Below are positions 42,256-51,308 of a stretch of DNA of 64,000 nt, piece after piece (position 1 is the first letter of the stretch; each line of letters starts with the position of its first letter). The position numbers and the translations under genes are program-made. The notes beneath the pieces are model-generated. The model saw only the letters and a program-made list of their open reading frames with translations, was not told where the DNA came from and ran no database searches. The stretch comes from Bacteroidia bacterium. GTDB lineage: Bacteria; Bacteroidota; Bacteroidia; Palsa-965. Where the stretch lies: assembly GCA_023151315.1 (NCBI GenBank), contig JAKLJE010000007.1, forward strand, positions 99,041-163,040, given 5' to 3'.

Positions 42256-44123
42256 TTCAAAGGAACTGAAAGCGTTATACTTGTACCTGCTCCTGGATGT
42301 GAAATTATTGCAAGTTTTCCTTCGATTAACGCAGTGCGCGCCCGGATATTGATCCAGCCGGAACCTCCTTCACGTACAGGAATTTCGGAGCTGTCAAAGC
42401 CTCTGCCGTTATCCTTAATTTCAAGAACGAATGTCGTATCAACGTAACCGGATTTAATGCTGATCATTGAACATTGCGAATGCTTCAACATATTGGAAAG
42501 CACTTCCTGAGCGATTCTGTAAATTGATAATGACACTACATCCGACGGTATTTTACTCTGCGTCGAATTTGATATTTCACATGCAATTTCAATACCGGTT
42601 TCTCCGCTCAGTTTCCTGGCGAGATTAAGCAGGGCTTTCTCAACACCGAACTGCAGTGCATCAGGAAGCAGGTTATATGAAATCGATCTTACTTCTGAAA
42701 TTGCAGAGTCTACCAACGCAGTGGTTTTATGAAGTGCCGATTTGTTGTCTGCCTGTTCGTTTACAGAACCCAATACCATTTTCGTTGCAGAAAGTATCTG
42801 ACCTAAACTGTCGTGCAGATCACGCGCAATACGCAAACGCTCCTGTTGCTCTGCCTCGTAAAAAGCCGCAGCGGCCTTCAGCTCAAGCATCCGCTTTTCC
42901 TCCTGACGTCGGATCCTGAATCGGTATAATACTGCAACCGCTGTCGCCAGGACCGTAATTGAAAGTAATATCAGCGCTGCAATAAAATAGCTCTTCCGTT
43001 CCAGTTGTTCATTTTGCAAATCAATCTGATTATCCTTCAGCTCTGCGTTGTAAACAGCTTCAAGCTCCAGTATCATTGCCTGCCGATCTCTTTTATTTGC
43101 CCTGCGATAATCTGAGTAAAGCGAATCCTTGTAGGCCAGAGCTGCTGCAGGATCGTTGTTCATCCTGTACAAATCCGACATCATACTCCACGCGGATGTT
43201 ACACCGGCGGTGTAGTTGCACGACCTGCACAAGCTCAATGCGCGCTGCAGATATTTCTCCGCTGTAACGAAATCCTTCCGTGCTGATGCAAGTGATGCGA
43301 GATTCAGATAACTGTCGCCAGTTTGCTTCACATTTCCGGCTGCAGAATCAATCAGAATGCATTTCCGGAAATAATACGCACTGCTGTCATATATTCCAAG
43401 CTCACGAAAACACAGCCCTTTGTTATCGTAAAATGTTGATGCAATCACAGGCTTATTCAGATCATCACAGATTTTCAATCCGAGCTTATCAATTCTCAAA
43501 GCACTGTCAATCAAACCCATCTCACCATAGATATTTGCCAACGTATGCATGGCAATGAGTTGCGTTGTATAATGAATACGATCTCCACTCCCCAATACAG
43601 ATCTTATCAACGCACGCGCAGTATCATACTGACCTGTTTGCTGATAAGTTTGCGCCAGACTCACCGCTGTGCCTGAGCGACCTTCTGTGTTTCCGGCTCT
43701 TTCAAACAAACGCAAGGCCCGATAAAAATGAAGAAAGGCGGAGTCCATTTGCCCGGTCTGACGAAATACAATTCCCAATCCTGTTTCAATGCGACCTTTC
43801 AACGTATCGTTGGTGGACTGATTAAGACCGGCAAGTACAGTCTTGTAAAGTTGTTTGGCCTGAAAATATTTTGCCTGTGAATGCAGCCAAGCTCCCTTAA
43901 TAACAGCGCTCATTGCTTTCTCTTCCGCTGTTCCGTTAGAGGTAAGAGAATCAAGTCGTATCGACCAGACAAGAAGTGAGTCGTAATTACTGTAACGGTA
44001 TTCCGTGGCTGCGGTATATGCGTGTAACACCTCGCTTCTCATTACAGATGATTCCGGACTACGTTCGCAACCCGCAAAGGCAAGTGCCATGAGTAAAGTG
44101 AAGATTCGTTTCAGCACCTTCAA
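42252..44123 (-). CDS. TPR-containing sensor histidine kinase (NarX/DegS type)
   Basis: A 623-residue kinase: lipobox-like N-terminus (LAFAGCERSP), TPR repeats to about 350, one membrane helix (about 378-399), coiled coil, a HisKA_3 box with the phospho-His in RIARDLHDSLGQIL, and an HATPase_c domain (NMLKHSQCS, DNGRGFD). It should phosphorylate the response regulator encoded next to it (4-nt overlap). The frame starts at TTG 44123, which overlaps a TATTTTTG -7-like element, so a later GTG or CTG two or three codons on is possible. The TPR part resembles that of the SpoIIE-type proteins in this window. Confidence 0.9.
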   Translation of the reverse strand: MKVLKRIFTLLMALAFAGCERSPESSVMRSEVLHAYTAATEYRYSNYDSLLVWSIRLDSLTSNGTAEEKAMSAVIKGAWLHSQAKYFQAKQLYKTVLAGLNQSTNDTLKGRIETGLGIVFRQTGQMDSAFLHFYRALRLFERAGNTEGRSGTAVSLAQTYQQTGQYDTARALIRSVLGSGDRIHYTTQLIAMHTLANIYGEMGLIDSALRIDKLGLKICDDLNKPVIASTFYDNKGLCFRELGIYDSSAYYFRKCILIDSAAGNVKQTGDSYLNLASLASARKDFVTAEKYLQRALSLCRSCNYTAGVTSAWSMMSDLYRMNNDPAAALAYKDSLYSDYRRANKRDRQAMILELEAVYNAELKDNQIDLQNEQLERKSYFIAALILLSITVLATAVAVLYRFRIRRQEEKRMLELKAAAAFYEAEQQERLRIARDLHDSLGQILSATKMVLGSVNEQADNKSALHKTTALVDSAISEVRSISYNLLPDALQFGVEKALLNLARKLSGETGIEIACEISNSTQSKIPSDVVSLSIYRIAQEVLSNMLKHSQCSMISIKSGYVDTTFVLEIKDNGRGFDSSEIPVREGGSGWINIRARTALIEGKLAIISHPGAGTSITLSVPLK

Positions 44124-44231
44124 AAATAATCAACTGTTGCACGTTCGCTTCATTAAAGATTTGAATACTGCTTTTTTTTCTCCCGATATTTGAAACAACA
44201 AGTTTGTAAAAAGGCCTCGAATACAATTGAC

Positions 44232-44627
44232 ATGAACATAGAAGAGCTCCGCGATTATTGCCTGTCAAAACCGGATAGCGAGGAAACATTTCCTTTCGGT
44301 GAAGACACAATGGTGTTTAAAGTGAACGGCAAAATGTTTCTGCTCACCGGACTGGAATACAGTCCGCCGCAATTTAATGTGAAGTGTGATCCGGAATTCG
44401 CTATTGAACTGCGGGAACGCTTCCCATGCGTACAGCCGGGCTATCACATGAACAAGCAACACTGGAATACGGTGATCTGCGACGGTTCTGTTAATGACAG
44501 CGTGTACCGGCAATGGATTGATCATTCTTATGAACTGGTTGCTGCATCTTCCCGAAAGAAAATCGTCAAGAAATCTAATGTGAAGAAGAAAGTGGTCGGG
44601 AAGAAAGCGAAAGGAAAACGCGCGTAA
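44232..44627 (+). CDS. MmcQ/YjbR family protein
   Basis: A 131-residue DUF419/YjbR-type protein, a small double-wing DNA-binding-like fold of unknown role. The family pattern MNIEELRDYCLSKPDSEETF, FPFGEDTMVFKV, and PGYHMNKQHWNTV is clear. The frame is open to 44190, but MNIEELRDY is the usual start. A long Lys-rich tail (KKIVKKSNVKKKVVGKKAKGK) is added and might help nucleic-acid binding. Confidence 0.85.
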   Translation: MNIEELRDYCLSKPDSEETFPFGEDTMVFKVNGKMFLLTGLEYSPPQFNVKCDPEFAIELRERFPCVQPGYHMNKQHWNTVICDGSVNDSVYRQWIDHSYELVAASSRKKIVKKSNVKKKVVGKKAKGKRA

Positions 44628-44632
44628 CTTTG
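44625..44632 (+). promoter_or_regulatory. -7 promoter element directly before the DUF502 gene
   Basis: TAACTTTG overlaps the stop codon of the preceding gene and ends 4 nt before the ATG at 44637, the same spacing as for hemW. Confidence 0.5.
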
Positions 44633-44636
44633 CATT

Positions 44637-45212
44637 ATGAAAAAATTACTTCGCTATTTCGTTCAGGGATTGATAATAATGGTGCCGGCCGGTGTTACGG
44701 TACTGATTCTTGCCAAAATATTTTTCTGGATCAAAGGATGGTTCGCCCAAATGGAAGTTATCGTGCATCCTGTAGCAGATCCCTTCATCATCATCGGTCT
44801 TGTCTTTGTTGTGATAATTCTCGCCGGAATTTTCGGCTCGAATGTGATCGCACAACTTTTTCTCAATGAATCGTCGCGTTTCATTGAGAAAATCCCCGTC
44901 ATCCGTCATATTTACTCTCCTGTAAAAGATTTCACCGGAGCATTTCTGGGAGATAAAAAAGCCTTCAATCGTCCGGTGTTGGTGTTCACTAACAAAGCAT
45001 CCGAAGTGCGTGAAATCGGTTTTATTACCGATGATGACCTTCATGAAATCGGAATCGGCAAGGAATATGTCGCAGTATATATTCCCATGTCCTATTCCAT
45101 TTCAGGACGTTTGCTTATCGTGCCCGCAAGTAACGTTTCTCCAATGGAAGCAAATGCCGCAGATGTGATGAAGTTTGTTGTTTCCGGCGGCGTTTCTGAA
45201 GTTGATGAATAA
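44637..45212 (+). CDS. DUF502 family membrane protein
   Basis: A 191-residue protein with two membrane helices (about 10-32 and 46-70) and a C-terminal soluble domain. The family pattern is clear: GLIIMVPAGVTVLILAKIF, PVIRHIYSPVKDF and VAVYIPMSYSISGRLLIV. DUF502 proteins are widespread; the function is not known. It begins 9 nt behind the MmcQ/YjbR gene and has its own -7 element. Confidence 0.85.
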   Translation: MKKLLRYFVQGLIIMVPAGVTVLILAKIFFWIKGWFAQMEVIVHPVADPFIIIGLVFVVIILAGIFGSNVIAQLFLNESSRFIEKIPVIRHIYSPVKDFTGAFLGDKKAFNRPVLVFTNKASEVREIGFITDDDLHEIGIGKEYVAVYIPMSYSISGRLLIVPASNVSPMEANAADVMKFVVSGGVSEVDE

Positions 45213-45301
45213 ACTTTTCGACTTGGCATGATTTATCTCCTTTCGTTTTCACATGAAGGGAATGAAATTTGCTTAACTTGAACATACATAAATTCTATCC
45301 G

Positions 45302-45973
45302 ATGAAGAATCTCATACTTATTGCAGCTTTCATTTTCGCGTCATTGCCATCTTTCGCTGACGGAGGAAAAATTAAAATTAAAGTCGAAGAGAAAAATGAA
45401 AAAATCAACGGCGGCACACACAACTGCCTCGTTGTAACCATTTACGACTCATCTCCGGATGAAATCGAGAAAGAATGGAAGTCGAAAATGAAAGGTTACG
45501 ATGCAAAAGTGAGCGGTAAAGATGAAATTTTTGCCGACAATGCCTTGATCAAAGCAATAAGCGAAAACACCTGTGATGTTTATGCGCGTACCGAAAAAAT
45601 TAACGACAACGAAACCAAATTCATTGTAGGTTTTCTGCTTGGAGAAACCTGGCTCGACTCCAAAAATGCGGCCTCGTATAAAGCTGCAGAAAATATTGTC
45701 AAGGATTTCGCAGTGAAAATGTCAAAAGACGGAATTGCTGCAAAACGCAAATCAGCAGAAAAGGTTCTCGACAACCAGAAAGATGATCAGAAAGATCTTG
45801 AGAAGAAAAATGCCGATCTGCACAAAGACATCGAAGATTACAATGAAAAAATAAAGAAGGCTGAAGCCGATATCAAAACCAACGAAGAAGAACAGGCGAA
45901 GAAAAAGGCTGAGATTGATGCACAACAAAAAGTTGTGGATGAACTTAAATCCAAAGAAGACTCGGTAGAATAA
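45302..45973 (+). CDS. Unknown exported coiled-coil protein
   Basis: A 223-residue protein started at the ATG at 45302 (the frame opens 11 codons earlier), which gives a clean signal peptide ending SFADG. The middle (about 35-135) is a small folded domain with CLVVTIYDSSPDEIEKEWKSKMKGY, and the C-terminal ~75 residues are a highly charged coiled coil (DQKDLEKKNADLHKDIEDYN). No family was recognised. A perfect terminator hairpin follows directly. Confidence 0.65.
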   Translation: MKNLILIAAFIFASLPSFADGGKIKIKVEEKNEKINGGTHNCLVVTIYDSSPDEIEKEWKSKMKGYDAKVSGKDEIFADNALIKAISENTCDVYARTEKINDNETKFIVGFLLGETWLDSKNAASYKAAENIVKDFAVKMSKDGIAAKRKSAEKVLDNQKDDQKDLEKKNADLHKDIEDYNEKIKKAEADIKTNEEEQAKKKAEIDAQQKVVDELKSKEDSVE

Positions 45974-45997
45974 ACCTCCCGAGTTAATCGGGAGGTT
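45973..45997 (+). terminator. Hairpin terminator
   Basis: AACCTCCCG (45973-45981) and CGGGAGGTT (45989-45997) form a perfect 9-bp stem around a 7-nt loop, starting in the stop codon region of the coiled-coil gene. Only a short T-run follows, so strength is uncertain. Confidence 0.6.
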
Positions 45998-46209
45998 AAA
46001 CCTGACGAATTCAATCCCCCGAATTCGCCGCCAATCTTATGCGGCCAAGCCGTTCTCGAGATGGATGGTTTTATGCGAAAATAGCGGAATGTTTATACTT
46101 TTGAGATGTAGCCTGTATCAACAGTAAACATTTTCGTTTTTGCTTGATTATCAGCGCAATATGCTCCGCTGGGAATTTTGATTAACTTCACCCTCCCAAA
46201 ATTTCAACT

Positions 46210-47199
46210 ATGGAAATGAAGGAACTGGTAAAGAACTTCCCTAAACAGCTGGCTGAGGCGGTTGAAATAGCTAATGTTGCGCAGCTTCCTGCTGCCAAAA
46301 TTGATTTTCTGAACGTATTGATTGCCGGCTTGGGCGGTTCCGGAATCGGCGGCTCTATTGTCGCCGAGCTCGCATTTTCTACTTGCAAAGTTCCTGTTAA
46401 CGTTACCAAAGGATACTTCATTCCGGAATATACGGGCGCGAAGACTCTTGTAATTGTATCATCATATTCAGGGAATACTGAAGAGACGATTGCATGTATG
46501 CAACAAGCTGTTGCAAAAGGCGCAACCGTGTGTTGCATTACTTCGGGCGGGGCGATTGAACAGTTTGCCCGCAACAATAATCTTCCAATCATTCTAATTC
46601 CGGGAGGTCTGCCTCCGCGATCTTGCCTTGGATATTCAATAACACAACTGGTGAAGATCATGAGTCATTACGGCCTTCTGGCTGATGATTCGGTTAAGTC
46701 GATCAGTGAATGCGGTGTATTCCTGGAACAGGAACAAAAAGACATTGTTGCACAAACTCAAAAGCTGTCGCGTGCAATTCTTGGAAAAACTCCTGTTATA
46801 TATTGTACAACTCCATATGAAGGTGTTGCTGTCCGATTGCGTCAACAGTTGAATGAAAATTCCAAAATTCTATGCTGGCATCATGTGATTCCGGAAATGA
46901 ATCACAATGAACTTGTCGGTTGGGCTGGTGGCAACGAAGAGATTGCTGTGCTGTTTTTACATGACACAGAGGATTACGAGCGTAATCTTTACCGCATGGA
47001 GTTGAACAGACAAATCATTTCAAAATATACTCCTCACATTTTTGACATTTTCGCGAAAGGGAATTCACTGCTGGCAAAGTACTTCTACTTTATCCATTTC
47101 GGTGACTGGCTGTCAGTTGAACTGGCAACGCTGAGAGGTGTGGATGCAGTTGAGGTTAATGTCATCAACTTCCTGAAAAGTGAGTTGAGTAAGAAATAA
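46210..47199 (+). CDS. Bifunctional phosphoglucose/phosphomannose isomerase (SIS domain)
   Basis: A 329-residue SIS-domain sugar isomerase. AGLGGSGIGGSIVAELAF and SSYSGNTEETIACMQQA are the SIS binding loops, and PEMNHNELVGW with the C-terminal KYFYFIHFGDWLSVELATLRG identifies the bifunctional PGI/PMI family, which interconverts fructose-6-P with glucose-6-P and mannose-6-P. lipB starts 3 nt downstream, so both are likely on one mRNA. Confidence 0.87.
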   Translation: MEMKELVKNFPKQLAEAVEIANVAQLPAAKIDFLNVLIAGLGGSGIGGSIVAELAFSTCKVPVNVTKGYFIPEYTGAKTLVIVSSYSGNTEETIACMQQAVAKGATVCCITSGGAIEQFARNNNLPIILIPGGLPPRSCLGYSITQLVKIMSHYGLLADDSVKSISECGVFLEQEQKDIVAQTQKLSRAILGKTPVIYCTTPYEGVAVRLRQQLNENSKILCWHHVIPEMNHNELVGWAGGNEEIAVLFLHDTEDYERNLYRMELNRQIISKYTPHIFDIFAKGNSLLAKYFYFIHFGDWLSVELATLRGVDAVEVNVINFLKSELSKK

Positions 47200-47202
47200 T
47201 CA

Positions 47203-47952
47203 ATGACCGAGCAAGGTTCTGTTTCCGTTCCGCTTGCACCTGTTGTAAAATTCAGGGACGCCGGAATGATTGATTACAAAGAAGCCTGGGATTATCAGGA
47301 GTCTTTGTTCAGTCGTGTTGTTGCCCGCAAGACCGCAAACCGTGATTCAACAACGGAATTACAAATTACTCCCGAAAATTTTCTTGTGCTCTGCTCTCAT
47401 CCGCATGTTTACACTTTAGGTAAGAGCGGAGAAGAAAATCACTTGTTGGTAAACGGCGACCAGCTGGCTCAACTGCATGCCACTTTTTACAAAATCAATC
47501 GCGGTGGTGATATCACGTATCACGGCCCGGGCCAGATTGTTGGTTATCCGATTCTCGACCTTGATCAATTCTTTACCGACATTCACAAGTATCTGCGCTA
47601 TCTCGAGGAAGTAATCATACGAACTCTGGCAGATTTCGGAATTACTGCCGGCAGATACGAAGGCTACACCGGCGTATGGCTCGATGCGGATCATCCCGTC
47701 AAAGCAAGAAAAATCTGCGCAATGGGCGTACGAACCAGCAGATGGGTAACCATGCACGGCTGGGCATTAAACGTGAATCCGGATCTCTCCTATTTCGGAA
47801 ACATTGTTCCGTGCGGTATCAATGACAAAGCCGTTACTTCCATGCAGAAAGAACTCGGCACAACCATTGATGAAAAAAAGGTCGCTGAAAGAATTCTTCA
47901 TCACTTTTCAGAAATGTTCTCCTGCAGAATCGTAAACGATTCCTTAGAATAG
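47203..47952 (+). CDS. lipB: Octanoyltransferase
   Basis: A 249-residue LipB, transferring octanoyl from acyl carrier protein to lipoyl domains. Signature segments are RGGDITYHGPGQIVGYPI, ARKICAMGVRTSRWVTMHG (catalytic Lys) and FGNIVPCGI (catalytic Cys). Normal length. It is 3 nt behind the isomerase gene; lipA is not in the window. Confidence 0.94.
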   Translation: MTEQGSVSVPLAPVVKFRDAGMIDYKEAWDYQESLFSRVVARKTANRDSTTELQITPENFLVLCSHPHVYTLGKSGEENHLLVNGDQLAQLHATFYKINRGGDITYHGPGQIVGYPILDLDQFFTDIHKYLRYLEEVIIRTLADFGITAGRYEGYTGVWLDADHPVKARKICAMGVRTSRWVTMHGWALNVNPDLSYFGNIVPCGINDKAVTSMQKELGTTIDEKKVAERILHHFSEMFSCRIVNDSLE

Positions 47953-47997
47953 ATAACTTTTCTCTGCCGTTCACGTTTAATACATAAGCGGAACAGT

Positions 47998-49164
47998 ATG
48001 AGAAAGTTTCTTAAAAGATCGTTGTGGGTATTGGTTATTGTGATTGCAGCAGCCAACCTGTTCGTGATCTTCAGCGGAAGAACTTATCTCTACAAAGCAC
48101 TCTGGAATACATACGCCAAAGGACGCTCCGGTCCCTCTGCTCTCGAATATCAGATTTTCGCCAATCGCGAAATCAAATCCGGAACACCGCAACCCTGGCC
48201 GCTATCTGTTAGCTACAACAGCAACACAATCAGTCCGGATCTGCTCGACAAAATGAAAGCCATTGAAACAGGTTCTTTCATTGTCATCCGCAACGACTCT
48301 ATTCTGCACGAAGTTTACATGGGAGAATTCTCTTCTTCATCGTACACGAATTCTTTTTCAATGGCGAAAACGGTTGTGAGTGTGTTGATCGGTTGCGCCA
48401 TTCAGGATGGGAAAATAGAATCCGTAGACCAACCGGTAAGCGATTTTATTCCCGAGTTCCGTGACGATGAAAGATCAGGCATTACAATTCGTCACCTTCT
48501 CACAATGAGTTCCGGAATTGCATTCGATGAAGATTACGTCAGTCCGTTTGCATATCCCGCCGAAGCTTATTACGGAAGCAATCTTCGCAAACTTACATTG
48601 GATTACACGCAAGTGAATGAGAAGCCGGGCGTAACTTTCCGTTATCTCAGCGGCAACACGCAACTGCTCGGATTTATTCTCAATAAAGCAACAGGGAAAA
48701 CCGTAGCTGATTACGCTTCTGAAAAGCTATGGATTCCGATGGGCTGTGAACACAACGCATTCTGGAGTCTGGATGCAGAAGGCGGTGATGAAAAAGCTTT
48801 TTGCTGTCTCAATTCGAATGCGCGTGATTTTGCCCGCATCGGTCAATTGTATCTCGACAGCGGAAGATGGAACGGGACGCAGATTGTTCCGGAATCGTAT
48901 GCGTTGGAATCTGTTGCTCTTACCGGACTGAAAAATGATGACGGCACTCCGTGTTTGTCATACGGTTTTTCGTGGTGGATGATTCCGCAATACAAAGGAC
49001 ATCACATCTTCTACGCCCGTGGAATTCTCGGACAATACGTTCTTGTGATACCGGATATGAACATGATTGTGGTACGCCTTGGCGGCAAAAGATTACCGAA
49101 TGATTCTGACGATGTGCCAGCGGATGTCTACTACTATCTTGATGCAGCTCTTGCCATGAAATAG
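47998..49164 (+). CDS. Class C beta-lactamase-fold serine hydrolase
   Basis: A 388-residue membrane-anchored or exported hydrolase (hydrophobic residues 9-27). The nucleophile motif is SMAK (Ser-x2-Lys) in NSFSMAKTVVSVLIG, the second motif is around RYLSGNTQLLG, and HLLTMSSGIAFDED is typical of the esterase / 6-aminohexanoate-dimer-hydrolase side of the family. Substrate unknown; there is no reason to call it a resistance enzyme. Confidence 0.85.
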   Translation: MRKFLKRSLWVLVIVIAAANLFVIFSGRTYLYKALWNTYAKGRSGPSALEYQIFANREIKSGTPQPWPLSVSYNSNTISPDLLDKMKAIETGSFIVIRNDSILHEVYMGEFSSSSYTNSFSMAKTVVSVLIGCAIQDGKIESVDQPVSDFIPEFRDDERSGITIRHLLTMSSGIAFDEDYVSPFAYPAEAYYGSNLRKLTLDYTQVNEKPGVTFRYLSGNTQLLGFILNKATGKTVADYASEKLWIPMGCEHNAFWSLDAEGGDEKAFCCLNSNARDFARIGQLYLDSGRWNGTQIVPESYALESVALTGLKNDDGTPCLSYGFSWWMIPQYKGHHIFYARGILGQYVLVIPDMNMIVVRLGGKRLPNDSDDVPADVYYYLDAALAMK

Positions 49165-49215
49165 AATCGCCCCCGATGAAAACACCGGAGGCGACACATT
49201 TCAATCTGCTGAATA

Positions 49216-51195
49216 CTATCTGTTGATCAGAAGATTTCCGTTAGATGTACGTCCGCTTTCTGAAACAAATGTTACGGTGTACGTTCCCGCGCTGAGATTT
49301 GCAATGTTGATCTCCGTGCGCTTTTGCGTAATATTCTCTCCGTACACTTTCTTACCTGCTGCATCAATAATTGATAACGTTCCGTTCTCATTCGTATTGA
49401 GTACGAAATTCTGATTCGCCGGATTCGGATACATTGAGAACTGAACTGTTCCGTTATTATCAATTCCTGTGCAAATGCTCACTGTGATCGAATCAACAGC
49501 AGTGGCAGAACATCCGTTCATGTCCGTGTATGTATAACTCACTGCGAACGTTCCGGCACCTGACAAAGCAGGATCAAACACATTTCCTGTCACAGCCGTA
49601 CCGCTCCAAACTCCACCTGCAGGAGATTCTCCGTCCAGTGTAAATACTGCATCATTCTGACACAAGTTATTCATGGAAAGATCCAGAAGTACAACAGGAG
49701 CAGAATACACAACTACATCAAAAGAGCATGTATCTGCATTTCCGGCATTATCGGTTGCAACAAATACAACAGTGTAACTGCCCGCTGAAAGTGTGTCACC
49801 GTTCGAAGGGCCTGATACTTGCTGCAGAGTTGCTGCACAATTATCAGTAGCACTCGGCACGCTGAATGAAAGTATATTGCCTTCGCACAAGGTCATGTTC
49901 GCAGGACATCCGCTAATAATCGGGGCTTGCGTGTCATTTACTGTAACGGTGAACGAAGTTGAATCCGTGTTCCCGTTCACATCCGTTGCAACTAATGTAA
50001 CTGTTGTTGTTCCAGTGTTGAATGTTGAACCGCTGTTTGCACTGGAAGTGTATGAAATAACAGTGCAATTGTCATTAGCGTAAACAGGTGACCACGTTAC
50101 CGCAGCCGAACACATCCCTGAATCCGCAGCAACAGTGATGTTCTGCACAGCTGTGAATGTTGGCGCATCATCATCGGCTACTGTCACGGTGAACATACAT
50201 GTATCTGTGTTACCGGCTCCATCGTCAGCGAGGAAAACATTTGTTGTTGTCCCGATCGGAAATAAACTTCCGGACGGAAGTCCTGCCGTTTGCACAACAG
50301 GAGGTGGAACTGAACCTTGAAAACTGAGTATTACTCTTCCGTTTCCAGCGCGAACTCCTGCAGTTTGCGTAACGTTAGTTGCTGAAGGAACAACATAACC
50401 GCTGCCTCCACCGCCGCCTCTGCAGTTTCCGCTGCCTGCGCCGCCATACCATCCGCCGCCGCCGCCGTAACCTTCACAACCGCAATTGTAGCTCAGCGGT
50501 GTGCCGCCATAGCCGAATCCGCCTGCCATTGCAGTTACGTTAAAGTTGACGCATGTTCCATTCGCTCCGGGACCTGATTGTGTGGCTCCCAGTCCGCCCA
50601 TATCAGCCATTGTATTTCTATATCCATCACCTCCGGTGAGTCCGCCACCTACTCCGCCAACAACGTGAAGATTGCTCCAGTATCCTGCACCACCACCGCC
50701 ACCTGCAACAATCAAACGATCTGCATAAGTGTTACCGGAAGTTCGGACATCTGTTCCGCCTCCGCCTCCTTTACCGGCTCCGTCACCGGCACCGCCACCA
50801 TTGTATCCTCCTGCGGTTGTAGTAGGTTGCCCTCCAACGTAAATGTATAATGTTGATCCCGGTGTTACCGGAACATCAGCCTTGGTATAACCACCAAAGT
50901 TGGTATTGTTCACCCAGTTTGCTCCGCCTTGTGCGCCCCACACTTCCATTGTCAGAACGGTAACTCCCGAAGGAACAACAAATGTCTGAGGAGCTCCGGT
51001 AAAGTCAAATGTGTCGCGAATTGATACAAGACAAGTGCTTGAAGAAACCGGAGATGCAAAAGTTACTACACTTCCGCAAGAGCCGGTGTCGTTTGTTGTG
51101 GTAACTGAAGGAGGACAACTGATGCTGACGCATTGTGCAGTTGCCATAGTCGCGGAAAGCAATGCAATTCCGAGAGCCGCTGATTTGTTTTTCAT
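49216..51195 (-). CDS. T9SS cargo: Gly-rich and HYR-domain surface protein
   Basis: A 659-residue protein started at the ATG at 51195, which gives a normal signal peptide ending ATAQC; the frame opens 20 codons earlier. A HYR-like N-terminus precedes a Gly-rich region (about 90-270: GGYNGGGAGDGAGKGGGGG), two or three HYR domains (TVTVADDDAPTFTAVQNITV; NDTQAPIISGCPANMTLC) and a T9SS type A sorting domain from MYPNPANQNF to the end. It should be exported by the type IX system and anchored or released. Minus strand, divergent from the TMTC-like gene. Confidence 0.87.
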   Translation of the reverse strand: MKNKSAALGIALLSATMATAQCVSISCPPSVTTTNDTGSCGSVVTFASPVSSSTCLVSIRDTFDFTGAPQTFVVPSGVTVLTMEVWGAQGGANWVNNTNFGGYTKADVPVTPGSTLYIYVGGQPTTTAGGYNGGGAGDGAGKGGGGGTDVRTSGNTYADRLIVAGGGGGAGYWSNLHVVGGVGGGLTGGDGYRNTMADMGGLGATQSGPGANGTCVNFNVTAMAGGFGYGGTPLSYNCGCEGYGGGGGWYGGAGSGNCRGGGGGSGYVVPSATNVTQTAGVRAGNGRVILSFQGSVPPPVVQTAGLPSGSLFPIGTTTNVFLADDGAGNTDTCMFTVTVADDDAPTFTAVQNITVAADSGMCSAAVTWSPVYANDNCTVISYTSSANSGSTFNTGTTTVTLVATDVNGNTDSTSFTVTVNDTQAPIISGCPANMTLCEGNILSFSVPSATDNCAATLQQVSGPSNGDTLSAGSYTVVFVATDNAGNADTCSFDVVVYSAPVVLLDLSMNNLCQNDAVFTLDGESPAGGVWSGTAVTGNVFDPALSGAGTFAVSYTYTDMNGCSATAVDSITVSICTGIDNNGTVQFSMYPNPANQNFVLNTNENGTLSIIDAAGKKVYGENITQKRTEINIANLSAGTYTVTFVSESGRTSNGNLLINR

Positions 51196-51308
51196 GTAGT
51201 GTGTCCGAGATGGTTTGGTACACGAAAGTACTGTGAAAATGCGTATGTGATGCACAGGGAAAGTACTGCTTCTGCAACTCGCTCGATTTTTCTTAGATTC
51301 GCGTAGCT

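Noticed and set aside
46188-46661. 157-codon minus-strand frame within the isomerase gene
   Set aside because: Antisense of the conserved SIS domain; no family resemblance.
47998-49164. Beta-lactamase resistance gene
   Set aside because: The motifs fit the esterase/amide-hydrolase side of the class C fold, not a true beta-lactamase.
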